From positions 91,549 to 155,548 of the forward strand of contig JAJVIH010000020.1 of assembly GCA_022072125.1 (NCBI GenBank): a stretch of 64,000 bases of DNA. Direction: 5' to 3'. Each line of letters opens with the position of its first letter. The first letter of the stretch is position 1. Source of the DNA: Myxococcota bacterium (lineage in GTDB: Bacteria; Myxococcota; JAJVIH01). The translations under genes were made by a program, and so were the position numbers. Of the stretch, positions 1 to 8,100 are shown piece by piece. Under the pieces are notes generated by a model. It searched no databases. It saw only the letters and a list, made by a program, of their open reading frames with translations, and was not told where the DNA came from.

Positions 1-199
1 GCTGGGGGGTGTTGCGCGACACCCCCAGGGTCTCCGCCAGGCGGCGGGAGGGATCAATCGTCACCACCAGCACGCGCCGCCCCAGGCGCGCCGCCGCGAC
101 CGCCAGGGCCGCCGAGGTGGTGGTCTTGCCCACGCCGCCCGCGCCGCAGCACACGATCACCCGCTGGTTGCGGATGAGGGATTCAATCAACCCGCTCAT
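1..199 (-). CDS. ArsA-family ATPase, partial (C-terminal part beyond the left edge)
   Basis: Only the first 66 codons are present; the frame is still open at base 1. They contain a classical P-loop, [10 protein letters not shown] (residues about 19-28), and a [13 protein letters not shown] stretch (about residues 46-58) typical of ArsA/GET3-like ATPases of the SIMIBI class. The ATG overlaps the stop of the preceding ArsA-like gene by 4 bases (ATGA), so the two are probably translationally coupled and may form a heteromeric ATPase. Known ArsA/GET3 relatives drive arsenite efflux or tail-anchored protein targeting. Tandem bacterial ArsA-like pairs without arsB or arsD nearby, as here, have no assigned role, so arsenic resistance should not be assumed. 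Confidence 0.85.
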   Translation of the reverse strand, partial: MSGLIESLIRNQRVIVCCGAGGVGKTTTSAALAVAAARLGRRVLVVTIDPSRRLAETLGVSRNTPQ

Positions 200-1113
200 G
201 CGCTCTCCCGCGTCAGGTTACCCGCGATGGCGTTGAGCAGTTCCAGCCCATGAAACCGGAATTCGGGCGTGGTGTACAATGGCGCGGACAGGTTCGCCCG
301 CAGGCGCTGGATGGATTTGCGGCTGGCGTCAATCTGCTTCAGGCCTCCCGCGCCATACAGGGGGTATTGCTGGATCATGGGGACCAGCGCTTCCCGCTCC
401 CGGGGGGTGAAGGGATCAATGGGAAAGCGGTTGAGCACCACCGCCCCCACATGCACGCGGGTTTCCTTGAGTCCCTCGATCAACTCCAGACATTCGGTCA
501 CGGGCAGAGTCTCCGGCAGGGTGACCACGCAGGCGCAGGATCGCGCCGGATCGTTCATATAACTCTGTCCCTCGCGCAGGTTGCGGGCCATGGGACCGCT
601 GGTGATGAGTTTGAGCAATATCTCCGGCAGGCCGGTGAGCCCCAGGGTGTGCCCGGTGGCCGGCATGTCCACGAAGATCAACTCATGCTGCGGAGAGCCG
701 TCCCTGCGGGTCTTCTTGATGAGTTTGAGCAGGTGCTGAAACACGCCCATCTCCGCGAAGGACGGTGCGGCGTCGAGGAAACGCCGGAGCGCGCGCGAGC
801 GGATGGCCGCCTTGGCCAGCAGTTCCGAGGGCAGCACCGAAGCGAGGAAATCCTCGTGACCCGCACGCATGTAGAGGTAGCAGCCGTGGATACCCGGCGC
901 GAGCGGCTCCGGTTCCTCCGTCCAGTTTTCCCGGCCAAACCAGCGCCCCACCGCCGAATACCCTTTTCCGGGTTCGCCGATTTCGGTGAGCAGCACGCGC
1001 TTGCCCGCCTTCGCGGCGGCGAGGGCGAGCGCTCCGGTGACGCTGCTGCGGCCCACGCCGCCCTTTCCGGTCACCAGCACAATGCGGCGATCAAACAGCG
1101 GGTTGCCGCTCAT
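196..1113 (-). CDS. ArsA-family ATPase with Arg in the Walker A motif
   Basis: A 305-residue protein of the ArsA/GET3-like family. The N-terminus carries the deviant Walker A signature, GKGGVGRSS (residues 16-24): the signature Lys (K17) is present but the usual P-loop Lys is Arg (R22). [13 protein letters not shown] (about residues 148-160) fits the switch-II region of the family (D-x-P-A-T-G-H-T). It overlaps the upstream barrel gene by 4 bases (ATGA) and the downstream ArsA-like gene by 4 bases, so all three are probably one operon. The partner retains a canonical P-loop, so one subunit may be catalytically weak and regulatory. The substrate is unknown. Confidence 0.85.
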   Translation of the reverse strand: MSGNPLFDRRIVLVTGKGGVGRSSVTGALALAAAKAGKRVLLTEIGEPGKGYSAVGRWFGRENWTEEPEPLAPGIHGCYLYMRAGHEDFLASVLPSELLAKAAIRSRALRRFLDAAPSFAEMGVFQHLLKLIKKTRRDGSPQHELIFVDMPATGHTLGLTGLPEILLKLITSGPMARNLREGQSYMNDPARSCACVVTLPETLPVTECLELIEGLKETRVHVGAVVLNRFPIDPFTPREREALVPMIQQYPLYGAGGLKQIDASRKSIQRLRANLSAPLYTTPEFRFHGLELLNAIAGNLTRESA

Positions 1114-1811
1114 GGTTTTTCGTTTCGCTTCAGCCGGTTGATCAGGCCCAGATCCTCTGAACCCAGAAAGTGAAAGGTAATGTACAGGTGGGTATTGAGA
1201 TGCCAGCCGCCGCCTTCCACCGGACGGGCGAATTTCCCATCCTCGTAGTTGATGAAATAACGGCCGAACAGGGGCTTGACCACATTGAACGCGGTCCCGA
1301 AGGACAGCCAGTGCAGCAGATACCAGTCGGTTCCCAGCCCAAGGGCGATGGCCGGGCCATCCATGCCGCGGATGCGCTCGCCCGCGTACTCGCCTGTCTT
1401 CATCAGCGAGTCATTGCGCGGCTGCCAACCGATGATGTGGTAACCCGCCCCCAGATAAACGTAAGGGTCGAGACAGGTATCCACTTTTGTAAAGGCCAGC
1501 GGATGCAGTTTGGCCACCCCGAGAATATGTCCCCCGCCCTGCCGTTCATTGCGGTCAAACAGCGAGGCTCCAAAACCGGTGAGTTGCGCCTCCAGCGAGG
1601 CGTAGTCGAAGAAGTTGAAACCCAGGCGGAATGCAGGCGAAAACTGGATGCTGGAACGATCCCCCGCCTGCAGCGCCGGGTCGGATGAGGTGTATCCACC
1701 GAAGCCAAACCCCAGGCCGGTGTATAATCCATGACGCGCCTGGGCGCTTTCCGGCAACGCCGCCAAGGCCAACAAGGCAATCAGGAAACCGGTCACACGT
1801 ATGCGCCGCAT
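1110..1811 (-). CDS. Putative outer-membrane beta-barrel protein
   Basis: About 233 residues. The ATG at 1811 starts a signal peptide (MRRIRVTGFLIALLALAAL, cleavage probably after SAQA); an upstream GTG at 1841 would add ten residues but spoil the signal peptide. The mature part has alternating hydrophobic and aromatic residues with Gly-rich turns (GLGFGFGGY, YVYLGAGYHIIG, ALGLGTDWYLL), as in small OmpW/OmpA-like barrels. The stop overlaps the start of the ArsA-like gene. It lies downstream of two lipoproteins in the same direction, suggesting an envelope module. No specific family was recognised. Confidence 0.65.
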   Translation of the reverse strand: MRRIRVTGFLIALLALAALPESAQARHGLYTGLGFGFGGYTSSDPALQAGDRSSIQFSPAFRLGFNFFDYASLEAQLTGFGASLFDRNERQGGGHILGVAKLHPLAFTKVDTCLDPYVYLGAGYHIIGWQPRNDSLMKTGEYAGERIRGMDGPAIALGLGTDWYLLHWLSFGTAFNVVKPLFGRYFINYEDGKFARPVEGGGWHLNTHLYITFHFLGSEDLGLINRLKRNEKP

Positions 1812-1916
1812 GTCAGAACCCGTCCATCTGGCTGGAAACACAGGGCTTGCTTAACAGCATCCAGCGCGCGCGCGCAAGCACAAACCGCCGCCGCGGGGTC
1901 CGGGAGCGACAAAGTC

Positions 1917-3320
1917 TCAGGGGAGATCAATCCGGGCGTCGCATGAGCCGCTGCGGGGAGCGCAAACTTCCCAGCGGTAGGTGACTTTTTTCGGGTCCTG
2001 GCGGTTCACGCAGATGCGATAGCTGGAGGGCTCGTTCACAAACTGGACGTTCTTGCAGACGCTGCCGTCCGGGCAATCGAAATCATCGAAGCAGTTCCAG
2101 ACCACGCCGCTGCAGTAAAACCCCGACGGGCATTCTCCGTCGTTCTTGCAGGAAAAGCCGCAGAACCCCCTCGCCGACCCTTTTTCGGTGATGCCCTGCA
2201 AACAGCCAATCTCCTCGCATTCAGAGGCGAAGTCGCAGGCCTTGCAGGTGCGCGCCGGGTTGGTGAAGCAGCGCCTGGTCCGCTGATCGCAATATTGCCC
2301 GAACGGGCAATCCGCCGCGCTTTCACAGATTCCGGTCTGACAACGCCCCTGTGCGCAGACCTGGCCCAATGGGCATCCCGAGGAATCGCCGCAGCCGGCC
2401 TTGCAGGTCTTCGACGGCGAATCGCAAATTTGTCCCATGGGGCAATGGATATCCTTCAGGCATTGAACGGCTTTGATGCAGGAGCCGCCCACGGTGTCGC
2501 ACATGGCCCCCGCCGGGCAATCCAGGTTGGAAAAACAGGGCTCGGCGGGCTGGCACAGCCGCTCGGCGTTGCAGCGCTCCCACGAGGCGCAGTCGGAGTC
2601 GGTGGAGCAAAGGCATTGCCGGGTCGCGCGATCACATTTCAGCTTGCCGGGACACACATTGTCGTTGTCGCAGGCGCATTGCCGGCGGGCGTCATCCCAG
2701 ACAAAACCTTCCGGGCAACAGGAAGGACCGGCGCACATGCAGGCGTCCTGATCCGGATTGTAGCGGTGCAGCGGAGGGCAACAGGCGTCGTCGCCGCAAA
2801 CACAGCTCTGCGACCCCTGCACCACGGCGGTTTGCCGCAGGTGGTAACCATCCGGACAACAGGAGTCCGCCACGCACAGGCATTTCCTTTCGTTTTCGTT
2901 CCAGCGGAAACCCTCCGGGCAGCAGGAAGCGCCCGTACACAGGCAGCGCTGTTCCTTCTCATCCCAAACGTGATCCCGCGGACAACATTCGCTGGCCCTG
3001 CAAACACAGGCTTCGGCGTCCTTGTCCCACGTCAGGTTGCGCGGACAACATTCATCCCCGCGGCAGACACAGGCGCCGTCCCGGTATTCATATCCAGTTC
3101 CGCAACAGGTTTCGCCCGAACAGGCGCAACCCCCCTCCTTGCATTCAAAACCTCGCGGACACACCTGGCTGGACTGGCAAACGCAACGGCCTTCCTGCTC
3201 CGCGAAACCCGGCGGACACAGGTCCACAATGCCCGTGCGGGCGCACCCCGCCGCCAGAAGCGCGGCGATCCACCATACCGCGCGGAACCAGCGCCGCAAT
3301 CCGGAGGTCCACGGCGTCAC
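1917..3320 (-). CDS. Cys-rich repeat lipoprotein (CCP modules plus Dickkopf/EB-like region)
   Basis: A 467-residue predicted lipoprotein: a hydrophobic N-terminus ends in the lipobox LLAAGC (Cys about residue 25). Residues about 35-225 hold roughly nine modules of 22-30 residues; seven contain a CC pair (CCPEGF, CCPRD, CCPDG, CCPPL and similar), followed about 8-16 residues later by a CxC. The C-terminal half uses a different spacing (DCPxGxxCDxxxxxC), resembling Dickkopf/EB-like Cys-rich regions seen in myxobacterial secreted proteins. The GTG start overlaps the stop of the vWA lipoprotein (GTGA), so the two are probably co-translated. It is probably disulfide-rich and surface or periplasmic, perhaps adhesive. 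The exact function is unknown. Confidence 0.75.
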   Translation of the reverse strand: MTPWTSGLRRWFRAVWWIAALLAAGCARTGIVDLCPPGFAEQEGRCVCQSSQVCPRGFECKEGGCACSGETCCGTGYEYRDGACVCRGDECCPRNLTWDKDAEACVCRASECCPRDHVWDEKEQRCLCTGASCCPEGFRWNENERKCLCVADSCCPDGYHLRQTAVVQGSQSCVCGDDACCPPLHRYNPDQDACMCAGPSCCPEGFVWDDARRQCACDNDNVCPGKLKCDRATRQCLCSTDSDCASWERCNAERLCQPAEPCFSNLDCPAGAMCDTVGGSCIKAVQCLKDIHCPMGQICDSPSKTCKAGCGDSSGCPLGQVCAQGRCQTGICESAADCPFGQYCDQRTRRCFTNPARTCKACDFASECEEIGCLQGITEKGSARGFCGFSCKNDGECPSGFYCSGVVWNCFDDFDCPDGSVCKNVQFVNEPSSYRICVNRQDPKKVTYRWEVCAPRSGSCDARIDLP

Positions 3321-4408
3321 CGCTGCACCTCGTAGGAGATGCGGATGCGCGACTTCACCGGAGGGGTATAGTCGCCGTCGAAACGGATCAGCCGGTTCAC
3401 CGCATCGAAGGCATAGCCTTTCAACGGGTCGAGGCTGATATTCACACCATCCACGGTCACCGCCAGCGTATTGGGAATGGGCGGCGCGCGCAGCGGAAAC
3501 ACCCGGCGGGGAGGACGCACCCGGGAGGCCAGCCGCGTCAGCAGCCCGTTGTAATCCGGGTTGCAGATGGATTCGACCAGTCCGCCCGTGCTTTCGGCGG
3601 CTTCGATATAACGCAGCCCGGGCTCCGCCTCGGCGCCATACAGACCTTCATCGCCGGGAGGGGTGCATCCCTCCGGGGGCAGCCCGGCAATCACATTGAT
3701 GGATATCCGGTTTTCGTTCCCCGCTCCCATCAACAACTTGAACTGGCGGATGTAGTAGCCGGTTTTCCCGCGGGACTGATCATCCTCGTCGCTGATGATG
3801 ATGACAAACAGGTCGGCTTCCGGACGCAGAAACCCCTTGTTTTCATTGTCCGTGCGCGGAGGAGTAAGCGCCAGCAGCAGGGAGGCCAGACCTTCCTCCT
3901 GCACCACGGCGGTATTGGCGAGGCGCAACGATTCCCGGAAGCTTTTCGCCGGATCGCTGCTCTGAGCGGTCAGAAATGGCGGCGTTCCCATCAGCCTGCC
4001 GCCTCGCGCGCCGGAATTGGCGGTGCTGATCACGCCCAGGTGAAAATCAATACGCGAATCATAGAGCGACCCGAGGAAGCGGTCGAAGGCCGCCACCAGG
4101 CGCTCCCGTTCGTTGGCCATGCTGCCCGAGGTGTCAATCACCCACAGGATATCCACGCTGCCGGCCGACTGGATGAACTCGTCAATCTGCCGGAGGTTGT
4201 TCAGACCCGCGGGCGTGACCGCGGGCGGCTGTACGGGCGGAACCCTCACCGCCGCCGTATCCGCATCGGCCTGCTTGACCTCCGGCGGCTGGTAATCCGG
4301 CATTTCAATGGGGTATCCGACATGCTCGCGGCTGATCACGCCGCCATCGCACGCCGCGCACAGGGCGCAGGCGATGATCAGAACCGGCAGGAGCGAAGGG
4401 CGTCGCAT
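3317..4408 (-). CDS. von Willebrand factor A domain lipoprotein
   Basis: 363 residues from the ATG at 4408, which starts a lipoprotein signal ending in ALCAAC; a TTG at 4459 would add 17 residues and bury the signal. A vWA domain follows, with the MIDAS motif DTSGSM (about residue 90) after a hydrophobic strand (VDILWVI), and a later IISDEDDQS segment likely to complete the metal site. The C-terminal 50 residues are beta-rich. vWA lipoproteins usually mediate metal-dependent protein binding at the envelope. It precedes and overlaps the CCP-repeat lipoprotein gene and follows nadD by 86 bases. The partner is unknown; the adjacent Cys-rich lipoprotein is the obvious candidate. Confidence 0.85.
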   Translation of the reverse strand: MRRPSLLPVLIIACALCAACDGGVISREHVGYPIEMPDYQPPEVKQADADTAAVRVPPVQPPAVTPAGLNNLRQIDEFIQSAGSVDILWVIDTSGSMANERERLVAAFDRFLGSLYDSRIDFHLGVISTANSGARGGRLMGTPPFLTAQSSDPAKSFRESLRLANTAVVQEEGLASLLLALTPPRTDNENKGFLRPEADLFVIIISDEDDQSRGKTGYYIRQFKLLMGAGNENRISINVIAGLPPEGCTPPGDEGLYGAEAEPGLRYIEAAESTGGLVESICNPDYNGLLTRLASRVRPPRRVFPLRAPPIPNTLAVTVDGVNISLDPLKGYAFDAVNRLIRFDGDYTPPVKSRIRISYEVQR

Positions 4409-4494
4409 CGGAGGCGGATTGTATCCTTCCGTGGCGAAGGGCTCAACCAGTATTTTCAAGATTCAACCGGATGATGGATATCCGGCCGGCAGCC

Positions 4495-5082
4495 TCAGCC
4501 ATTTTCGCCAGACGATTGATAGAGTCCGCGTTCGCGGATGCGCTCCGCCACCATCCGCGGAACCAGCGTGGAGAATTCGCCGCCGCTCCGGATGCGTTCG
4601 CGGATATCCTGGCTGGAGATTTCCGGAAAGATCACCGTTTCCTGGGATCCCGCGCCGATGCCGCCCCTGGAAAGCACCACCACCTTCGCCAGGGATTCGA
4701 CGACCTCCGGCTCTTTCCAGCGGCGGCGATCCGTCAGGTAATCCGCGCCGGCGATCCAGTGAAATTCCTGCCCGGGATGACGCCCGCACAAGGCCCGCAG
4801 GGTGTCCACGGTCCATGACACGCCGCCCAGTTCCTGCTCGATGCGGCTGATGCGCGCGCCCAGGGGGATCAGCGGCGACAACGCCAGTTCCAGCAAACCA
4901 GCGCGTTCCTCGTAATCCAGCATGGATTTGCCGAAGGCGTGCCGCCAGGCGGGAATGACCCAGACTTCCCTGTAGCCGGCGACATGCAGCAGGTAGAAGA
5001 CCACGCTGCAATGCCCAAAATGGGGAGGATCAAACGCCCCCCCGTACAGGGCGATGGGAGCGGATGCGGGCGGAGGAGCCAA
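4495..5082 (-). CDS. nadD: Nicotinate-nucleotide adenylyltransferase
   Basis: 195 residues, normal for NadD, which adenylates nicotinate mononucleotide to deamido-NAD in the cytoplasm. The nucleotidyltransferase motif GGAFDPPHFGH (residues 14-24) and the C-terminal ISSQDIRER (the SSTxIR motif) are both present. There is no ATG at the N-terminus; the likely start is a TTG at 5082, with AAGGA about 8 bases upstream. A strong intrinsic terminator at 5097-5138 ends only about 14 bases before this start, so expression may depend on read-through or a promoter inside the preceding gene. nadE and nadB occur elsewhere in the window. Confidence 0.95.
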   Translation of the reverse strand: MAPPPASAPIALYGGAFDPPHFGHCSVVFYLLHVAGYREVWVIPAWRHAFGKSMLDYEERAGLLELALSPLIPLGARISRIEQELGGVSWTVDTLRALCGRHPGQEFHWIAGADYLTDRRRWKEPEVVESLAKVVVLSRGGIGAGSQETVIFPEISSQDIRERIRSGGEFSTLVPRMVAERIRERGLYQSSGENG

Positions 5083-5096
5083 GACAAATCCTTCCC

Positions 5097-5138
5097 AAAA
5101 AGCGGCGGGCGAAGGCGGATATCACCTTCGCCCGCCGC
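5097..5138 (-). terminator. Strong intrinsic terminator after the giant lipoprotein gene
   Basis: A perfect 14-bp GC-rich stem (5102-5115 with 5125-5138) and a 9-base loop, followed on the minus strand by five T (5097-5101). It sits 20 bases after the stop of the giant gene and just before the nadD ribosome-binding site. Confidence 0.88.
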
Positions 5139-5157
5139 AGCCATTCAGAACAGCCAA

Positions 5158-8100
5158 TCAGGGTGAGCGATCGCCGGTGGCCGCGAAGTTGCCCATGCGG
5201 TACAGGCCGTCGTCGGTGGCGATCCACACCTCGCGGCGGCCGGTGGCCGGATCATGCCACACCGCCACGTCGTTGATTTTGGTCACGCTGGAGCCAATGC
5301 CGAAAATGCTGGCGCGGTAGTTGAAGAAGCCCGCGTTCTCGTTCTCCCAGACGATTTGATCGTATGGGGCCTTGAAGCGTCCCAGGCTGTTGTCGGCCGT
5401 GAACCAGACATCCTTCTTCGTGGAATCAACCGGATTGTTGTTGGGCGTGGTGGATGGATCCACGTACATCGCCGTCAACATCGGGTGGCGCGGGCCGGTG
5501 GTCAGACCGTCCGTTCCGCTGGAAGAATAGATGGTTCTCTTCGCGGAACTGCTGGCGTCGCTCGAGGAAGTGAACGTCGTGAAGTCATTGATCTTCACCA
5601 CGCCTTGGTTCTGGGCGGTCAACCAGAGGTTGTTGCTGGCGCCGCGGCCCACCTCGATCACGTTGTCGTTTCCACCAAAGAAATCGAACGCCACGGTCGA
5701 GGTGTCGCAGTTGGTGCGGTTGTTGTAGTTGGGCACGCGGCGCAGACCGTTGGCGTCGTTGCCGAGAGCCGCCCACATCACGCCGCCCGCAAACTCAAAC
5801 CCGTTGAGGGTGGGATCGTCTGCGGTTCCGTCGGTTCCCTCCAGGCATTTGAAGGATGGCGAGGTGATCGCCAGGCTGGTCAGGTTGGCCTGGGTGTAGC
5901 CGTCGCGCGTGCCCACGTACAGGTTGGAGCCATCCGAGCCGAAGGCGGTGATGTCGTCGGCGACACTGCTCAGGGCCGCTTCGACGCCATTCTCGCCCTG
6001 CACCGCCGCATTCGACGGATTCAGGCTGAACAGCAGCGCCGCCGGTCCCGTGGGTGCGTCCTCGCCGAAATACACCAGGCCGCTGGTGGCGAACACCTTG
6101 CCCAGACCGCCATTGGCCAGCGGCGGATTGGTGGACGTGGTGATCAGGTTGTCGTTGGTGTTCCAGTGGTACCAGTACATGTCCTTGCAGGTGTTGTCGG
6201 CGCCGCTGCAGCCGTCCTTGACCATGAACACATCGGCGGCGTTGGTTCCGCTGGTCGAGGGAACCACATCCACCGACCGGATATTCCCCGGTGCGCTCGC
6301 GATCTTCGAGAACCCGTTGATGGTGACGGTGATGTTCTGGGCAGGGCTGGTCAGAGGCGGACTGGTGGTCTTGGCCTGCAGGCGGACGGTCAGGTTTTCG
6401 GTGGCGCCGCAGTCTTTCGTCTGCTGGCAGGCGACGAAGATCGCCTCTCCGGTAGCGCCGGTCACCTGCAGGGTGGTTCCGCGGCTGGCGTAGGTCTTGG
6501 GATCAATGAATTCCTGCGCCTTGCCCGAAGTGACCGTCCATTCCAGGTTGGGAACGGTGGCGGTGCAGCCGGGGCCGTAGGAGTCCTTGCCAATCACCTT
6601 CACCGTATCGCCGATCATCACCGTCTGGCTGGAGGGCGAAGCCACCGCCACCAGGGCGTTGTTCGGTCCGACAAAGAAGTTGCCCGTGACCACGCTGGCC
6701 GTGCAGGAGTCATTGCCCTGGCCATGGAATTTGACCTGCTGGGCGCCCGTCGGCTGACCAGAGGCGACCCGCACGGTGAAGTTGGCGTTGCCGCTGGAGT
6801 TGACCGTGACCTGACGGCGCGCGCCGCCGCCCGTGAACAGGCCGGAGGTGGTGCAACCATCCACTTGATAGCCGCTGTTGGGGGCCAGCGTACCGTCAAC
6901 CGGGTTGTCGAATTGGTCGCGCGCCTGCACGGTGACGCTCAGGCTTTCGGTGTTGTCATTCAGCAGGCATTCGACGCCGGAGCGGGTGCTGGGCGCGTCC
7001 AGCGTGGTGATCTGGAATTTGCTGGTGTCGGCGGCGGCCGGGCGCACTTCGATGACATTGCTGTCCACCGTGCTGTTGGGAATCGAAGGCGTGATGGTCG
7101 CGCGCAGGTACATGCGGCCCTTCGGCGAGGTGTTCTGCACCACCTGACGCTCCGAGATGGTGAAGTCCACGAAGGAGCCGCCGGCGGTGCCGCCGCTGGT
7201 GGTTCCATCAAGCACGCCCGTGCCGGTCATCGCCGCATCGGTGCCGGCGTTGAAGGCCTGAATGCTGATATTCGAACTGGCCATGTTCTTCGGATTGCCG
7301 AATTGATCCTGCACCTCGATGCGAACCGGGTTGCCGCCCATCTTCAGATTGGCGGAAGCCACCGCGCTGGCGATGACGGGCGTATCCACCGTGGTGGTCG
7401 CGCCGCGCTTGAAGACAATCTTGTTGGCGGCGGCGGCGTTGACCACGATATTGGTTTTACTGCCCGTGATGGAGCCGGTCACCGAATCCGTCGCGGACAA
7501 CGTGCAGTTGGGCGGTGAAGCCACCTTGGGCGTGAACCTTCCGGAGAAGGACTTGATGCCCAGATCGCCAGACGCGATGCTGCCGCTGCCTGGCGTGTCT
7601 CCGGTCAGTTTGCAGGTCCAGTCGAAATTGACCGTGCCGGTATAACCAGTGGCGCGGTTGCCATTCTGATCCAGGGCCTCGACGACAATGTCGTAGGAGG
7701 TTCCCGCCGTCAGCGCGCCCGCCTGGGTGTCCACCGACAGGCTGACCGCGGCGCCCGGAGTGATGTTGATGGAGTGATCGCTGGTGGAAGTCAGCGTCGG
7801 GCTGCCGGTGTTTTCCTCGCCGCGGATCTGGATGGTCTCCACCTTCGTGTGCTGGAAGGCGTTGCCGGTCTTGGTGAAGGTCGCCCGGCCGTTGACCGTA
7901 TTCGCGCTCTGGGAGGTGAAGGTGAAATTGCCCGCCGTGCCGCTGCGCAATACGATTTTGATCGAACGTCCATTGTCGTTGGACACCCAGCGATCGCTGG
8001 AGTCGCGCACTTCCACCACGAAGTCATTCCACTTGTCGGTGGAAGGAACCGAGGTGGGCGGGAGGGTCGAGAACGCCAGCTTGGCGGCGGCGCCGAATCC

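Noticed and set aside
1..1113. Arsenic resistance operon
   Set aside because: ArsA-like ATPases are present, but no arsB, arsC, arsD or arsR was seen nearby.
250..1173. Long plus-strand open frame opposite the first ArsA-like gene
   Set aside because: Gly/Arg/His-rich translation is the mirror of GC-rich codons; the minus strand carries clear ATPase motifs.
5254..7518. 754-codon plus-strand open frame inside the giant gene, and similar ones up to about 14400
   Set aside because: No domain or signal; antisense shadow of the Gly/Val/Thr-rich giant protein.
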